From assembly GCA_963575745.1 (NCBI GenBank), contig CAUYUJ010018054.1:130001-190000 (forward strand): 60,000 nucleotides of DNA, read 5' to 3'. The notes under the pieces are model-generated. The model searched no databases, had not been told where the DNA came from, and saw nothing but the letters and a program-made list of their open reading frames with translations. Source of the DNA: Prorocentrum cordatum. Taxonomy: Eukaryota > Sar > Dinophyceae > Prorocentrales > Prorocentraceae. The position numbers and the translations under genes are program-made. This document shows positions 20,345 to 32,066 of this stretch, one piece after another (position 1 is the stretch's first letter; each line of letters opens with the position of its first letter).

Positions 20345-23244
20345 GCGCCGCCCCATTCCCCACCAGCACATACTTACGCGGCGCCTCCATCGAGAAACTC
20401 CTGCTCACACCAGTGGAGGACATCGCCCATTTCGGCCGAGTCCAGCACGGAGCCACCATGACCGACATCGACAATGCCGAGGAGGACCTCGGGCACATGA
20501 AGAAACGCATCGGGGCCAACAAACATCAACGATGCAACCTTGGCTGGTCGTGGCCAGGCGAGGTCACACAGCTCCTCTTCTACCCGCAGTACCTCGCCAA
20601 GCCCAAGGCGGAGACCACTGGCCTGGGGCGCGAGGGCCAGCACTACCATCAAGTCCGCCAACTCGCGCTAGCCGAAGCACCTGCCCGACGCCCTCGCTGC
20701 CACATGCCGTTTGAAGAAGCCAACGTCGGCCACGTCATCCTCGCGTCGCTCCTGGCCCACGTCCGCGCCGCCCGCGCGTTGCCAGCGCAGGCGACAACCA
20801 GCCAGGTAGTCACTATCGGGAAGAAGAACAAGGAACCCAGTGGCGACGAAGTCCACGACATCAACCACTGCCTCAGACTCCTACGCTGCTTCTGCCACTG
20901 GTGGTGTATATACTTACGAGTGGGCCTCTGAGACTACGGAGGACCATTCCAAGCCCCACCTTGGGTGTGCGGCGGCATCCGACAACGCCGACGAGAAGAA
21001 CTAATGCTCCTAGTCAAGGTAGTCATGTGGCGGCTCCGCGCGGCCGAGCGCAACTTCATCGTCAAGTCCTACGACGTGCGCAACTCCGTCGCCGCAGGTG
21101 ACCACTCCATCCTCTTTCAGGCTCACTACGACCGCACCGACGACGAACACTTCGGCGAGCTCCTCACCCAACATCGAGAACATGCAGCCCTTGCTATTGA
21201 CGCCAGCGACGCCCAGGTATCCGTGCGACCAACTACGGGAGGACGAATGGGCGATAGCAACGAACCCGAGCTTTTCATGGCGGCGTTCTACCGAGGAGTC
21301 GATGCCTGGCTTGACGAAACAACGGAGCTCACCACCGACGACCTGACCGCGGAGTGCCCCATGACGCACGCGAAGCAGCAGATTAGCATGGGTGCCTTCG
21401 TCGACGACCTTATTCGCATCTACGTCTTACCAGAAGGCCCACCACAAGCGCGATGGGCGCTCGCCGTCGACTACCTTGACAACGTTCCGCTCAATAAGTA
21501 CATCCACATGACGGGCCACCGTCAGGACGTGGAGAAGCAGGATACCCTCGTCTACACAACCAACGCCCGAGTTACTCGGGACATCGAGCACCGCGTCGCA
21601 GGCACCGACGTGCACAGCCTCATCCACCTCGGCGGCTTCATCGCTCCGACAGGCTCCAACTACGCGGAGATACGAGCACGCATCAAGCCCGCCGCCATCG
21701 GATGGAAACGCCGGGGGAACTACTTGACTAGACCTGGCCCTTGTAAATAAATGCGCGGCACCTTTATGACGAATGTGGCTGGACGTGCCTGGTCCGCCAT
21801 GGAGTCATATGTGCTGACATCGACCGGGTACAACCAGCTCGACGCTTGCCTTGCAAAGAAGATGCGCGCCATGCTGCTCGGGAAAGCACATCGGCAACGT
21901 GAGGGCGGCACGCATCGCAGTTGGACGACTGATCAAATATTCCGTGAATGGCAACTCGCGCCGACGGCAGTGGATCTCATGATTAAGCGACTCAATTGGT
22001 GGAAGGATATCTTCTCCGACCCCGACCACCGCGCTCAATTTCTGGCAGCGTTCCTGGGCGACTACACATTCGAGATCAAAGCTAGAGCACATGGGCGCCC
22101 ATCATCGACGCCACCACTACGAAACGACCAACTCCAAGCTGACGCAGGTGTACATCCACGGGCGGCCCTACTTCACAATGGCTCACGCCAACTGGTGGAC
22201 CACTCCATGGGGGCTACGTTCAAGGAGGTGTGGGACCCTCCGACCGTGGATGCTCTATTTCGTGACGAGCACGCCCGTCAGGCCTATCTTGCATGCGACA
22301 TGCGCCTTTTTTTTCGCAGCACATACGCGAGCAGCCAATGGGCTCCGAGCGGCTCGATGGCACAGGACGCGCCCGCAGCCGACCAGGAGATGGGCGACGC
22401 AGGCAGCGAGACGGAGCTGCTGGCTCCGTTCAGATGCACGATCGAATTCTGTCGAGCGAGGTTCTCTACCGTCCATCGTCTTGCTAGTCACCAGACTCAC
22501 TCATCCGCATCTGGTCATGGCCGCGCCACCATCATCAACGCCACCACCATCGACAACATGTGCCTGTGCTGCAACACCATCTTCTCATGCGTCGACCATT
22601 GCCAACGTCATCTTCAGAGGTCCTGGAAAGCGAACAGATACATCCCCGAACTCACGTCTCACCTGTACGAATGGAAACCGCCAAATGCGACTCGATGCCC
22701 TCTAGCGAACATCAGCGACCGACCCGAGTGCCATGACACTTACCACGATCCCCGGGAACTCCGACGACATCTCGCCGATCATATCCCTCCGACGCCGCCT
22801 GGGTCTAGGCTCAAGCTTGTACGTGTGAAGGCCTCTCCGAAGCAGCATCAGGTCCCTGCGCATGCCCTCGTCTTTTCCCAGGGAAACGCAAGGCGGTGGG
22901 TGCCTGGCGACGCCGCTGAACTACGAGACCAGCCCCGGGTGGCCTACCGCAGCCGTCCGGCTTCTACTGGGCCACGGACCTCAGCACGACCGCTGCGCCC
23001 ACGCCCGACAGCTACCACAGCGAGTGCTACCGCATCCTGCCCAGCCAACGCTCCACAACTGGTGACAACTACTCCAGTCGCCCCCGCGCCCCTCCGACGA
23101 CGAGATGACGGCGGCGGCAGCAGCTGCACTGCCAGCGTCGACCAGAGCAAGCTGGCGCCTCCCGATGGGATCCCCCCAGGTGTCCGGGAACTCTGGAAGC
23201 GCCGCCAGCGCCGACAGGCCGCGGGCCAGGCAGAAGAGGAATGA
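20341..23244 (+). pseudogene. LINE reverse transcriptase and zinc-finger ORF with two in-frame stops
   Basis: One frame runs through a TGA (20929-20931) and a TAA (21748-21750). Reverse transcriptase landmarks are VTIGKKNKE (fingers, about 20810), YDVRNSVAAGDH (motif A, 21070), GGRMGDSNEPELF (motif B, about 21238) and GAFVDDL (catalytic box, 21391-21411). The thumb follows, with GSNYAEIRARI and, beyond the TAA, WSAMESYVLTS. From about 22437, CTIEFCRARFSTVHRLASHQ and a second Cys/Cys/His/His set near 22560-22620 form C2H2-like fingers. The catalytic residues are intact, so decay is recent unless the stops are read through. Confidence 0.8.
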
Positions 23245-23389
23245 CGGGGCCGCGAAGGACCAGGACATGGAGACCAAGGACGGGATGCAGGTGGACGACG
23301 ACGACCAGGGGGGGGGCCGAACAAGGGAAGTTCGACGAGGGGGCTGACGCCAACGAGGTCAACATACGCAGAAGACGTGGGCCAGCCGA

Positions 23390-24214
23390 GACAAGAACTT
23401 GACCGAGCTGCTCACGGCAATCCTGAAGATGACGCTGATGAACGCCCAACGACTTCGGACCCTGAGCGCCGCCGCGCTGGACACATTCACGTTGGCCCGC
23501 GACCACAAGATCGCAACCACCCTGACCTCGGAGCTCGAGAACTACAAGGCTCATCTCGACCAGCTGCGCCACGGAACCGCCGAGCAGAAGCTAGAGCTGA
23601 AGACCGTGGGCAGCCCGACCGCCAGCCTGGCCCTGCGCCTGGTCGAGGCCCTGCGCGCGCTCGACATCGGCGGCGGCAACAAGAAGAACCTACACGATTA
23701 TTTAGACAAGGCCCAGCCATGCGAGGACACGGCCGCAGTCATCACGAAAGAGCTCCTCGAGGAACAGATCACCATGATCAAGATCGAGAAATGCAACGAC
23801 GACAAGCTGACGGAGCTCCTGGTCGCGGCGCCGCGGTGGGACCTCCGCGCCGACCTCATCACCCCCATCAAGGCTGAGGGGAGTATCACGCACCACCTGG
23901 GGATCGCCCTTCCTGGGTGCCTGGGGAAGGAGCTGAGCGCGCGGCTGGATGCGCTAGCCAAGTGTTTCGGTTCGTTCCTGGCGAGATCCTCGCCAGTGCC
24001 ATCCCCGCTCCTCCTCCCGGCCCTCCCCAATTATCTCTTGCTTTCGAAGACGGTGACACGAACGAACTCCAGGGTCTCCCAGAGCTCCCAGACGAGGAAG
24101 CCGATCGAGAGGCCGCCGAGTTTTTGTTTGGATAAAACCTGTCGCCGTGGGGCACGCTTTCGCCCTTCTGCACGCGCTGGAGTGAGCACCGTGCCCGCGC
24201 GCCGCACGCACTAA
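23390..24214 (+). CDS. LINE 3' open frame, function unknown
   Basis: The frame reads DKNLTELLTAILKMTLMNAQ, then a mixed helical region up to about 23960, then a Pro/Ser-rich tail. It is shifted relative to the reverse transcriptase frame and lies inside the LINE, before its poly-A. No domain is recognised. The helical, coiled-coil-like character would suit a structural or RNA-binding role, but this is a guess. Part of the tail (after about 23960) may really be read in another frame. Confidence 0.4.
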   Translation, partial: DKNLTELLTAILKMTLMNAQRLRTLSAAALDTFTLARDHKIATTLTSELENYKAHLDQLRHGTAEQKLELKTVGSPTASLALRLVEALRALDIGGGNKKNLHDYLDKAQPCEDTAAVITKELLEEQITMIKIEKCNDDKLTELLVAAPRWDLRADLITPIKAEGSITHHLGIALPGCLGKELSARLDALAKCFGSFLARSSPVPSPLLLPALPNYLLLSKTVTRTNSRVSQSSQTRKPIERPPSFCLDKTCRRGARFRPSARAGVSTVPARRTH

Positions 24215-24339
24215 GGTAATTATCTCCTGGCGGCGGTTTCCAGAGGTCTTTCATTGTAAACTACCGACAACGCCGATTCGAGTCTCTGAATGCAGTCGTT
24301 GTCCGTAACATCACAGCCCCATATGCCGATGAAAAAAAA

Positions 24340-24560
24340 CTCGTCGTCGTCGTGGTCGGCCCCCTGTCCGTCCCTCTTGGGGTCGGGTCGACGGTCCGCG
24401 GCCGCCCCGCCCATCAGCGCTGCCGCTGGCCAGGCCGACGGTCCGCGGCCGCCCCGCCGCTTGCTGGGGCCCGGGCCGTGTATCGAGGGTTTTGGAAATA
24501 CGCGTCATTGGACACTCGAGCAGATAAGGGCGAACAGTCTGAACTGATTGTTGTTGTTTG
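24340..24560 (+). repeat. Module A, copy 1, right part
   Basis: It resumes as CTCGTCGTCGTCGTGGTCGG and carries the GTCGACGGTCCGCGGC direct repeats. It ends with the module terminus CACTCGAGCAGATAAGGGCG, continuing AACAGTCTGAACTGATT and then GTT repeats. Confidence 0.85.
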
Positions 24561-25347
24561 GCGCTGTTGTTGTTATTGTTGTTCAACCCTCATTTCTGAA
24601 GCGTAATTATTGTTGATCCCTTTTCACTGGTGCGTATTGTTTTTTCTCCATCAAAGTGCGCCCCCTCGACGCTCGCACTCTGTTTTTTTGTTGACAGGGA
24701 AAGTCTTGGTGCTCAAACTGGGCCCCTGGCCCCCGGATAATAACAACAGCAACGTCTCCCGCCTGAGACTTCCTCCAAGTCTTCTGAGGACCCCCGCTCC
24801 TGAAACATCCTCACAATTTACTCAGGAACGGCGCTCCCGCTTGAGACATCCTCGCAGTTGAATCAAGACTTCTTCGCAATTTAATCAAGACCCCCGCTCC
24901 CGCCAGAGAGCCCCTCACATTTTATTCAGGAATTGCGTTCTCGCCTGTGACTTCCATGCGATGTATTCAGAAATCGCGGTTTCGACGCTCAGGGAACATT
25001 CCGCGCCAAGGACGCCGTTTCAATTTGCTTCGTAATCGCGCTTTCGCCATACTCAGGCATCCCGGTTGAATGTCCCACCCGCCCGACCCGCCCGTCAGGG
25101 GATCGCCCGCCCGTCGTGGGCTCCCGCCCGAGAATTCTTTCAAACGTTGCTTTCGCCTAGGACTTCCTCGAACGTTCATGTTCTTATCTTCCTGCTCCTC
25201 ATCCCTCTCCCTCCTCCCTCCTCTCTTCCCTTGTCTCTCCCTCCTCTTCCCTCATCCTTATGCCTCTCTGCCCTATCCCATCTCCCTCCTCTCCCTCCTC
25301 CCTTCTCCCTCCCCTGTCCTGCCTCCTCCCTCCCTTTTTTCTTGTTG

Positions 25348-25390
<43 letters not shown>

Positions 25391-25402
25391 CCCCCCTCTC
25401 TT

Positions 25403-25443
<41 letters not shown>

Positions 25444-25838
25444 ACATCTCTTATATTTTTGTTTGTTTCTCTCTCTTTCTCTCTCTTTCTCTCCCTGTTG
25501 CCTCCAATCAACCGCCCCCCTCCTTGCTCCTTCTCTCCTGGCGTTGTCCCTCTTCCTTCGTCCCTCCCCCGCCCTTCCTCGCACTCTCCCACGTTATTCC
25601 CCTCCTCTTCCTGCAGGGCCCACACCAATTTTAATGGCGGGAACACGTACGCCCGCGAAGGATTGTCCGCCCGTTCAGGTTTCCCCGCCTGTCTAAGCCC
25701 GCCGCCCCCCCCCGCAAAGAGAAACAATCCCCCCAAAGGGGGTGTGATCGAAGACGAAAAGGGCGGGTATCGAGGGTGTGGGGAATTCGTTTTGACTGAC
25801 ACGCGGGCAGGTACGAACGAACAGTCTTATGATGAGTG
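24561..25838 (+). repeat. Module B, copy 1
   Basis: It begins after (GTT)n with TTTCTGAAGCGTAATTATTG and contains a CCCGCCTGAGACTTCC-type minisatellite (24760-25060, unit about 43 bp). A polypyrimidine tract and a GCAGGGCCC...GTCCGCCCGTTC segment follow. It ends GAACGAACAGTCTTATGATG before (GTT)n. A second copy lies at 37.96-38.92 kb. Confidence 0.75.
25185..25620. repeat. Polypyrimidine (CT)n-rich tract
   Basis: About 430 bp of nearly pure C and T on the + strand, with CTCTCTCT runs at 25350-25445. Frames of 100-269 codons over it are low-complexity artefacts. Confidence 0.95.
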
Positions 25839-27050
25839 TTGTTGTTGTTGTTGTTGCTGTTGTTGTTGTTGTTGAACATTATTACTTCTAAAGAATAATT
25901 ATTGTTGGGGCCCCTGGTGCGCGACCCCCCTCCAAAATCTAGGCCGCAGCTACATTTTCATCATTTTTTCGCGAAGGCTTCAGAAAAGTGGATTAGTACC
26001 GGATCCGGTTGTTTTGTTGTACTCCGTTTTCCCTTGCAAAAAACACTATAAAATGAAAATTCTTGTTCTTACTTGATCAAATTGCAAGAATCCCTTGCAA
26101 AAAATAAGGTAAAGTGGACATTCGTGCGCGCAAGACGAAATCCTTCCAAAACCTTAGGTTTCGTAGCGATTTTAACATAAAAACATCAAAAACCCAATGG
26201 TTTTTTAAGAAAAAATTGTCAAAATGTCCTTCCGCGCGCGCTGTCCGAATCCCACAAAACCAATGGTTTTTCAACATTTATGTTACATGAGCTCGCGCGA
26301 GCTACTTTTTCTTGTTCTAACATAATCAAATTTCAATAATCCCTTGCAAAAAATAAGGTAAAGTGGACATTCGCGCGCGCAAGACGAAATCCTTCCAGAA
26401 CCTTAGGTTTCGTAACGATTTCAACATAAAAACATCAAAAACCCAATGGTTTTTCAAAAAAAAATGTCCAAATTTCATCCCGCGCGCGCTGTCCGACTCC
26501 CACAAAACCAATGGTTTTTCAACATTTATGTTACATGAGCTCGCGCGAGCTACTTTTTCTTGTTCTAACATAATCAAATTTCAATACTCCCTTGCAAAAA
26601 AAAGTAAAGTGGACATTCGCGCGCGCAAGACCAACAAAAAACACGACGATCTCAGGAACTTGCCCCAAAAATGTGACCAACTCCGCTCTCTCTGTCTCTC
26701 TCTCTGTCTGCTCTCTGTCTCTCTCTCTGTCTGTCTGTGTCATGTATTGTATGTCACAATTGCAGGATGCTGGGCACACGCGCGCCCCGAATAAGTGACC
26801 AAGTTCTGTGGGTGTGTACCCCACGCCAGTGTAGTAGCCACGGTCGTCCGCACGCCACGAAGTGAAGTGTCCCAACGTCATAGGGCGGGAAGCTGGGTTT
26901 GGGTGGTCGCGAAGAGTCGTTTGGATATTTGGTAGAGCTTGAACTGCCCCCCCACGAAGTGGGGGTATTGTCTCGCGTCGCATGAAAACCCTGGCACTGG
27001 TGAGAACACTGAGCGTTCGGGTAAAATGATTGCTGTTGTTGTTGTTGTTG
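25839..27050 (+). repeat. Module C, copy 1 (AT-rich, with internal 248-bp repeats)
   Basis: After (GTT)n it begins GAACATTATTACTTCTAAAG. An AT-rich unit of about 248 bp (CCCTTGCAAAAAATAAGGTA, then AAGTGGACATTCGCGCGCGC) is present in two full copies and one partial copy (about 26061, 26309 and 26559). A CTGTCTCTCTCT tract and a CACGCCAGTGTAGTAGCCAC segment follow. It ends TTCGGGTAAAATGATT before (GTT)n. A copy at 36.07-36.92 kb has one unit. Confidence 0.8.
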
Positions 27051-28700
27051 TTGAGCTCTCACTCTTGAAGAATAATTATTGTTGATCCCCCCCACCGGTG
27101 CACATTGATTTTTTCAATTGAGGTGCCCCCCCCGGGGTTCGCACCTTGTTTCTTGACAGGGACAGTCTTCCTGCTCAAACTGGCCCCCTGGTCCCCGGGT
27201 TACAACAACAACGGCTCCCGCCTGAGACTTCCTCACAATTTAGCCAGGACCCCCGCTCCCGCCTGAGACTTCCTTGCATTTGATTCAAGAATCGCGCTCT
27301 CGCTTAGGACTTCCTCGCGATTTATTCAGGAATCGCTCCTCCTGCGCTCTGGAGTCGCGCTTTCGCTGGAGAGTCGCTTGCAATTTACTACAGGAAAGCG
27401 CCCTTGCGTTGGAATCTCTTGCAATCTACTCCAGCGCCGCGCTCCCGACACCCAGGTACCCAGGAGTCGCGCTCACGCTTAGGACTCCTTCACAGATTAC
27501 CTAGGAATCGGGATCTCGCTGCTGTTCGTGGCCCCGTTGCAGCCCTTCGTGGCCCCCTCGTTTTGTTTCGCGGCCCCGTTGCAGCCCTTCGTTGCCGCCC
27601 TGCGTGGCCTCGTTGCAGCCCTTCGTGGCCCCCTCACTTTGTTTGGCGGCCCCGTTGCAGCCCTTCGTGGCCCCCTCGCTTTGTTTCGCGGCCCCGTTGC
27701 AGCCCTTCGTTGCCTCCTCGTTGCCCTGCGTGGCCTCGTTGCAGCCCTTCGTGGCCCCCTCGCTTTGTTTCGTGGCCCCGTTGCAGCCCTTCGTGGCCCC
27801 CTCGCTGCCCTTCGTGGCCCCGTTGCAGCCCTTCGTGGCCCCGTTGCAGCCCTTCGTGGCCCCCTCGCTGCCCTTCGTGGCCCCGTTGCAGCCCTTCGTG
27901 GCCCCCTCGCTTTGTTTCGTGGCCCCATATATGTATGCCCTTCGTGGCCCCCGCTCGTTCGCGCCCGTGGTGGCCCCATATGCATGCCCTTCGTGGCCCC
28001 GCTGTCGCCCTTCGTGGCCCCCTCGCTGCCCTTCGTGTCCCCGTTGCTGCCCACAGTGGCCCCGTCATTACCCTCCGCGGCCCAACATACGTATGCCCTT
28101 CGTGGCCCCCGCTCGTTCGCGCCCGTTGTGGCCTCATGTGCATGCCCTTCGTGGTCCCGCTGTCGCCGTTTGTGGCCCCCTCATTGTCCTACGTGGCCCA
28201 GTTGCTACCCTCAGTGGCCCCATCGTTGCCTTCTGTGGCCCCGCATTATCTGCCCTTCGTTGCCCACGCTCGTTCGCGCTCTTCGTGGCCCCATACGCAT
28301 TCCCTTCTTTCCCCCGCTGTCGCCCTTCGTGGCCTACTTCGTGTCCTTTGTGGCTCTGCTGTCGTTCTCTCTCGCTCTCGCTTTCGCTCGTCGTCGTCGT
28401 CGCCGTCGCCGTCGTTGCCGTCGTCGTCGACGTCGTCGTCGTCGTCGTCGTCGTGGTCGGTCCCTTGTCCGTCTCTCTTGGGGTCGGGTCGACGGTCCGC
28501 GGCCGCCCCGCCGATCAGCGCTGCCGCTGGCCAGGCCGACGGTCCGCGGCTGCCCCGGCGCTTGCCGGGGCCCGGTCTGCAGGGAAGAAAGGTATACCCC
28601 CCAAAAGGGGTTCGATCGAAGACGAAATGGACGGGTATGGAGGGTTTGGGAAACTCGCGTTATTCGACGCTCGAGCAGATAAGGGCGAACAGTCTTAAAA
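27051..28700 (+). repeat. Module A, copy 2
   Basis: It begins GAGCTCTCACTCTTGAAGAA then TAATTATTGTTGATCC, and includes the 21-bp CTTCGTGGCCCCGTTGCAGCC repeat (about 27520-28350), a GTCGTCGTC tract (28388-28455) and the GTCGACGGTCCGCGG pair. It ends GGGCGAACAGTCTTAAAATT at 28700, here without (GTT)n. Frames of 368-447 codons in it are repeat-driven. Confidence 0.85.
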
Positions 28701-28985
28701 TTAACATCCGCCGCTCTGCGGTTGATCGGGAGTTTCTGTATATATAGAAGAGGGGGCGCGCGCTTCTGGGCGAGAGGGAAACGACCGAGAGAAGAAGGGG
28801 CGGCCGCCCCACAGGACCTCTCCATGGTGCCGGAAGCCCATCAGGGCTCCCTCAGGGCCCCTCCCCCAGGGCCGGGGCTCCCTCGCCTGCTCCTCCTCCT
28901 CCTCCTCCTCCTCCTCCTCCTCCTCCTCCTCCTCCTCCTCCTTCGCCCCCGTCGGCATATCCAGGCGTGTTATGCAGTCAGGTCG
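28701..28985. other. Spacer with (CTC)n; no gene seen
   Basis: Unique-looking sequence with a CTCCTCCTC run (about 28889-28942) leads into the next array. Nothing recognisable. Confidence 0.5.
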
Positions 28986-30175
28986 TCCGTCCGGAAACGG
29001 TGCCGGAGGCCGCTCTGGGCTCCTCTGGGCATCCCCCCCGGGGCCCGTTTTGTGAGGATGTCTCAGGCGAGGGCGCCGGTTTGGGATTCGTCGGACCGGA
29101 TCCAGCGGATCCAGCGGATCCGTCCGGAAACGGTGCCGGAGGCCGCTCTGGGCTCCTCTGGGCATCCCCCCCGGGGCCCGTTTTGTGAGGATGTCTCAGG
29201 CGAGGGCGCCGGTTTGGGATTCGTCACCGGATCCAGCGGATCCAGCGGATCCGTCCGGAAACGGTGCCGGAGGCCGCTCTGGGCTCCTCTGGGCATCCCC
29301 CCCGGGGCCCGTTTTGTGAGGATGTCTCAGGCGAGGGCGCCGGTTTGGGATTCGTCACCGGATCCAGCGGATCCAGCGGATCCAGCGGATGTCCGGAAAC
29401 GGTGCCGGAGGCCGCTCTGGGCTCCTCTGGGCACCCCCCCCGGGGCCCGTTTTGTGAGGATGTCTCAGGCGAGGGCGCCGGTTTGGGATTCGTCACCGGA
29501 TCCAGCGGATCCAGCGGATCCAGCGGATCCGTCCGGAAACGGTGCCGGAGGCCGCTCTGGGCTCCTCTGGGCATCCCCCCCGGGGCCCGTTTTGTGAGGA
29601 TGTCTCAGGCGAGGGCGCCGGTTTGGGATTCGTCACCGGATCCAGCGGATCCAGCGGATCCGTCCGGAAACGGTGCCGGAGGCCGCTCTGGGCTCCTCTG
29701 GGCATCCCCCCCGGGGCCCGTTTTGTGAGGATGTCTCAGGCGAGGGCGCCGGTTTGGGATTCGTCACCGGATCCAGCGGATCCAGCGGATCCAGCGGATC
29801 CGTCCGGAAACGGTGCCGGAGGCCGCTCTGGGCTCCTCTGGGCATCCCCCCCGGGGCCCGTTTTGTGAGGATGTCTCAGGCGAGGGCGCCGGTTTGGGAT
29901 TCGTCACCGGATCCAGCGGATCCAGCGGATCCGTCCGGAAACGGTGCCGGAGGCCGCTCTGGGCTCCTCTGGGCACCTCCCCCGGGGCCCGTTTTGTGAG
30001 GATGTCTCAGGCGAGGGCGCCGGGTGGGATTCGTCACCGGAGGATGTCCGGAAATGTCGTGAGGATGTCTCAGGCGAGGGCGCCGGTTTGGGATTCGTCA
30101 CCGGATCCAGCGGATCCAGCGGATCCAGCGGATCCGTCCGGAAACGGTGCCGGAGGCCGCTCTGGGCTCGTGCTC
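28986..30175. repeat. 131/140-bp satellite with nested 9-bp repeats
   Basis: Starts of GTCCGGAAACGGTGCCGGAG recur near 28989, 29122, 29253, 29391, 29531, 29662, 29802, 29933 and 30136. Units differ mostly by the number of GGATCCAGC nonamers (two, three or four) between GTCACC and the next GTCCGG, so the period steps by 9. One disrupted unit lies at about 30030-30060. Frames over it change phase with each 131- or 140-bp unit. Confidence 0.95.
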
Positions 30176-30204
30176 TTCGCGCCGGGGGTGAGGATGACGT
30201 GAGT

Positions 30205-31376
30205 TCCACAGAAACTCCCTCAAATTATTCTTGTTGTTGTTGTTGTTGTTGTTGAACTCTCACCCTTGAAGAATAATTATTGTTGATCTCCCCTCACCGG
30301 TGCACATTCATTTTTTCAATTGAAGTGCCCCCCCCGGGGCTCGCACTTTTGTTTTTTGTCAAGGAGAGTCTTCCTGCTCAAACTGGCCCCCTGGCCCCCG
30401 GGTTACAACAACAGCAACAACGGCTCCCGCTTTAGATTTCCTCACAATTCAGCCAGGACCCCCACTCCCGCCCGAGACTTCCTTTCATTGTATTCAAGAA
30501 TCGCGCTCTCGCTTGGGACCTCCTTACGATTTATATTCAGGAATCGTTCCTCCAGCGCTCTGGAGTCGCGCTCTCGCTGGAGACTTGCTTGCAATCTACT
30601 GAAGAATAGCGCCCTTGCGTTGGAATTTCTTGCAATCTACTCCAGCCCCGCGCTCCCGACACCCAGGCACGCAGGAGTCGCGCTCATGCTAAGGACTCCT
30701 TCACAGATTACCTAGGAATCGGGATCTCGCTGCTGTTCGTGGCCCCGTTGCAGCCCTTCGTGGCCCCCTCGTTTTGTTTTGTGTCCCCGTTGCAGCCCTT
30801 CGTGGCCCCTTCGCTTTGTCTCGTGGCCCCGTTGCAGCCCCTCGTGGCCTCCTCGTTGCCCTTCGTGGCCCCGTTGCAGCCCTTCGTGGCCCCTCTCGCT
30901 TTGTTTCGTGGCCCCATATATGTATGCCCTTCGTGGCCCCCGCTCGTTCGCGCCCGTGGTGGCCCCATATGCATGCCCTTCGTGTCCCCGCTGTCGCCCT
31001 TCGTGGCCCCCTCGCTGCCCTTCGTGGCCCCGTTGCTGCCCACAGTGGCCCCGTCCGTACCCTCCGCGGCCCAACATACGTATGCCCTTCGTGGCCCCCG
31101 CTCGTTCGCGCCCGTTGTGGCCCCATGTGCATGCCCTTCGTGGCCCCGCTGTCGCCGTTTGTGGCCCCCTCATTGTCCTACGTGGCCCAGTTGCTACCCT
31201 CAGTGGCCCCATCGTTGCCTTCTGTGGCCCCGCATTATCTGCACTTCGTGGCCCACGCTCGTTCGCGCTCTTCGTGGCCCCAAACGCATTCCCTTCGTGT
31301 CCCCGCTGTCGCCCATCGTGGCCTACTTCGTGTCCTTTGTGGCTCTGCTGTCGTTCTCTCTCGCTTTCGCTTTCGC

Positions 31377-31409
<33 letters not shown>

Positions 31410-31660
31410 TTGCCGTCGTCGTCGACGTCCCTCTTGGGGTCGGGTCGACGGTCTGCGGCCGCCCCGCCGATCAGCGCTGCCGCTGGCCAGGCCGACGGTC
31501 CGCGGCCGCCCCGCCGCTTGCCGGGGCCCGGTCTGCAGGGAAGAAAGGTATACGCCCCAAAAGGGGTTCGATCGAAGACGAAAAGGGCGGGTATCGACGG
31601 TTTGGGAACTTCGCGTTATTCGACACTCGAGCAGATAAGGGCGAACAGTCTTAAACTGAT
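30205..31660 (+). repeat. Module A, copy 3
   Basis: (GTT)n (about 30233-30254), then GAACTCTCACCCTTGAAGAA, the 21-bp repeat (30735-31345), the GTCGTC tract and the GGCGAACAGTCTTAAACTGA end, continuing into the long GTT tract. It is about 1.4 kb and very close to copy 2, with a shorter 21-bp array and a shorter GTC tract. Confidence 0.85.
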
Positions 31661-31948
31661 CGTTGTTGTTGTTGCTGCTGCTGTTGTTGTTGTTGTGGTT
31701 GTGGTTGTGGTTGTGCTTGTGCTTGTGCTTGTGCTTGTGCTTGTGGTTGTCGTTGTCGTTGTGGTTGTGGTTGTGGTTGTTGTTGTTGTTGTTGCTGTTG
31801 TTGTTGTTGTTGTTGTTGTTGCTGCTGCTGTTGTTGTTGTTGTTGTTGTTGGTGTTGTTGTTGTTGTTGGCGTTGGTGTTGTTGTTGTTGTTGTTGTTGG
31901 TGTTGGTGTTGGTGGTGGTGTTGTTGTTGTTGTTGCTGTTGCTGCTGT

Positions 31949-31980
<32 letters not shown>

Positions 31981-32002
31981 TTATTGTTGTTGTTGCTGTT
32001 GC

Positions 32003-32066
<64 letters not shown>
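31661..32066. repeat. (GTT)n/(GCT)n microsatellite, 400 bp
   Basis: GTT units with GCT, GGT, GTG and CTTGTG variants. It is the longest of about nine GTT tracts in the window. It yields poly-Leu, poly-Val and poly-Asn frames that continue into the 63-bp array. Confidence 0.95.

Larger units (their letters stand above)
18883..24339 (+). mobile_element. LINE-type non-LTR retrotransposon, 5'-truncated, with poly-A tail
   Basis: The element interrupts a module A copy exactly where other copies read CGCTTTCGCTCGTCGTCGTC. CTCG at 18879-18882 is repeated at 24340-24343 as a 4-bp target duplication. The 3' end is eight A residues (24332-24339). Inside are, in order, an APE-type endonuclease, a reverse transcriptase with an FVDD box, Cys/His finger motifs and a further ORF. 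The 5' end starts abruptly near the beginning of the endonuclease domain, so the element is probably truncated there. Confidence 0.85.

Noticed and set aside
28600-28640. B-box-like GGGGTTCGATCGAAG in module A, suggesting a SINE
   Set aside because: Matches only the first part of a B box, is altered in other copies, and no A box lies upstream.
27404-28747. 447-, 384- and 368-codon frames in module A copy 2
   Set aside because: They overlap in three frames over a 21-bp repeat and a GTC microsatellite; low complexity and no domain.
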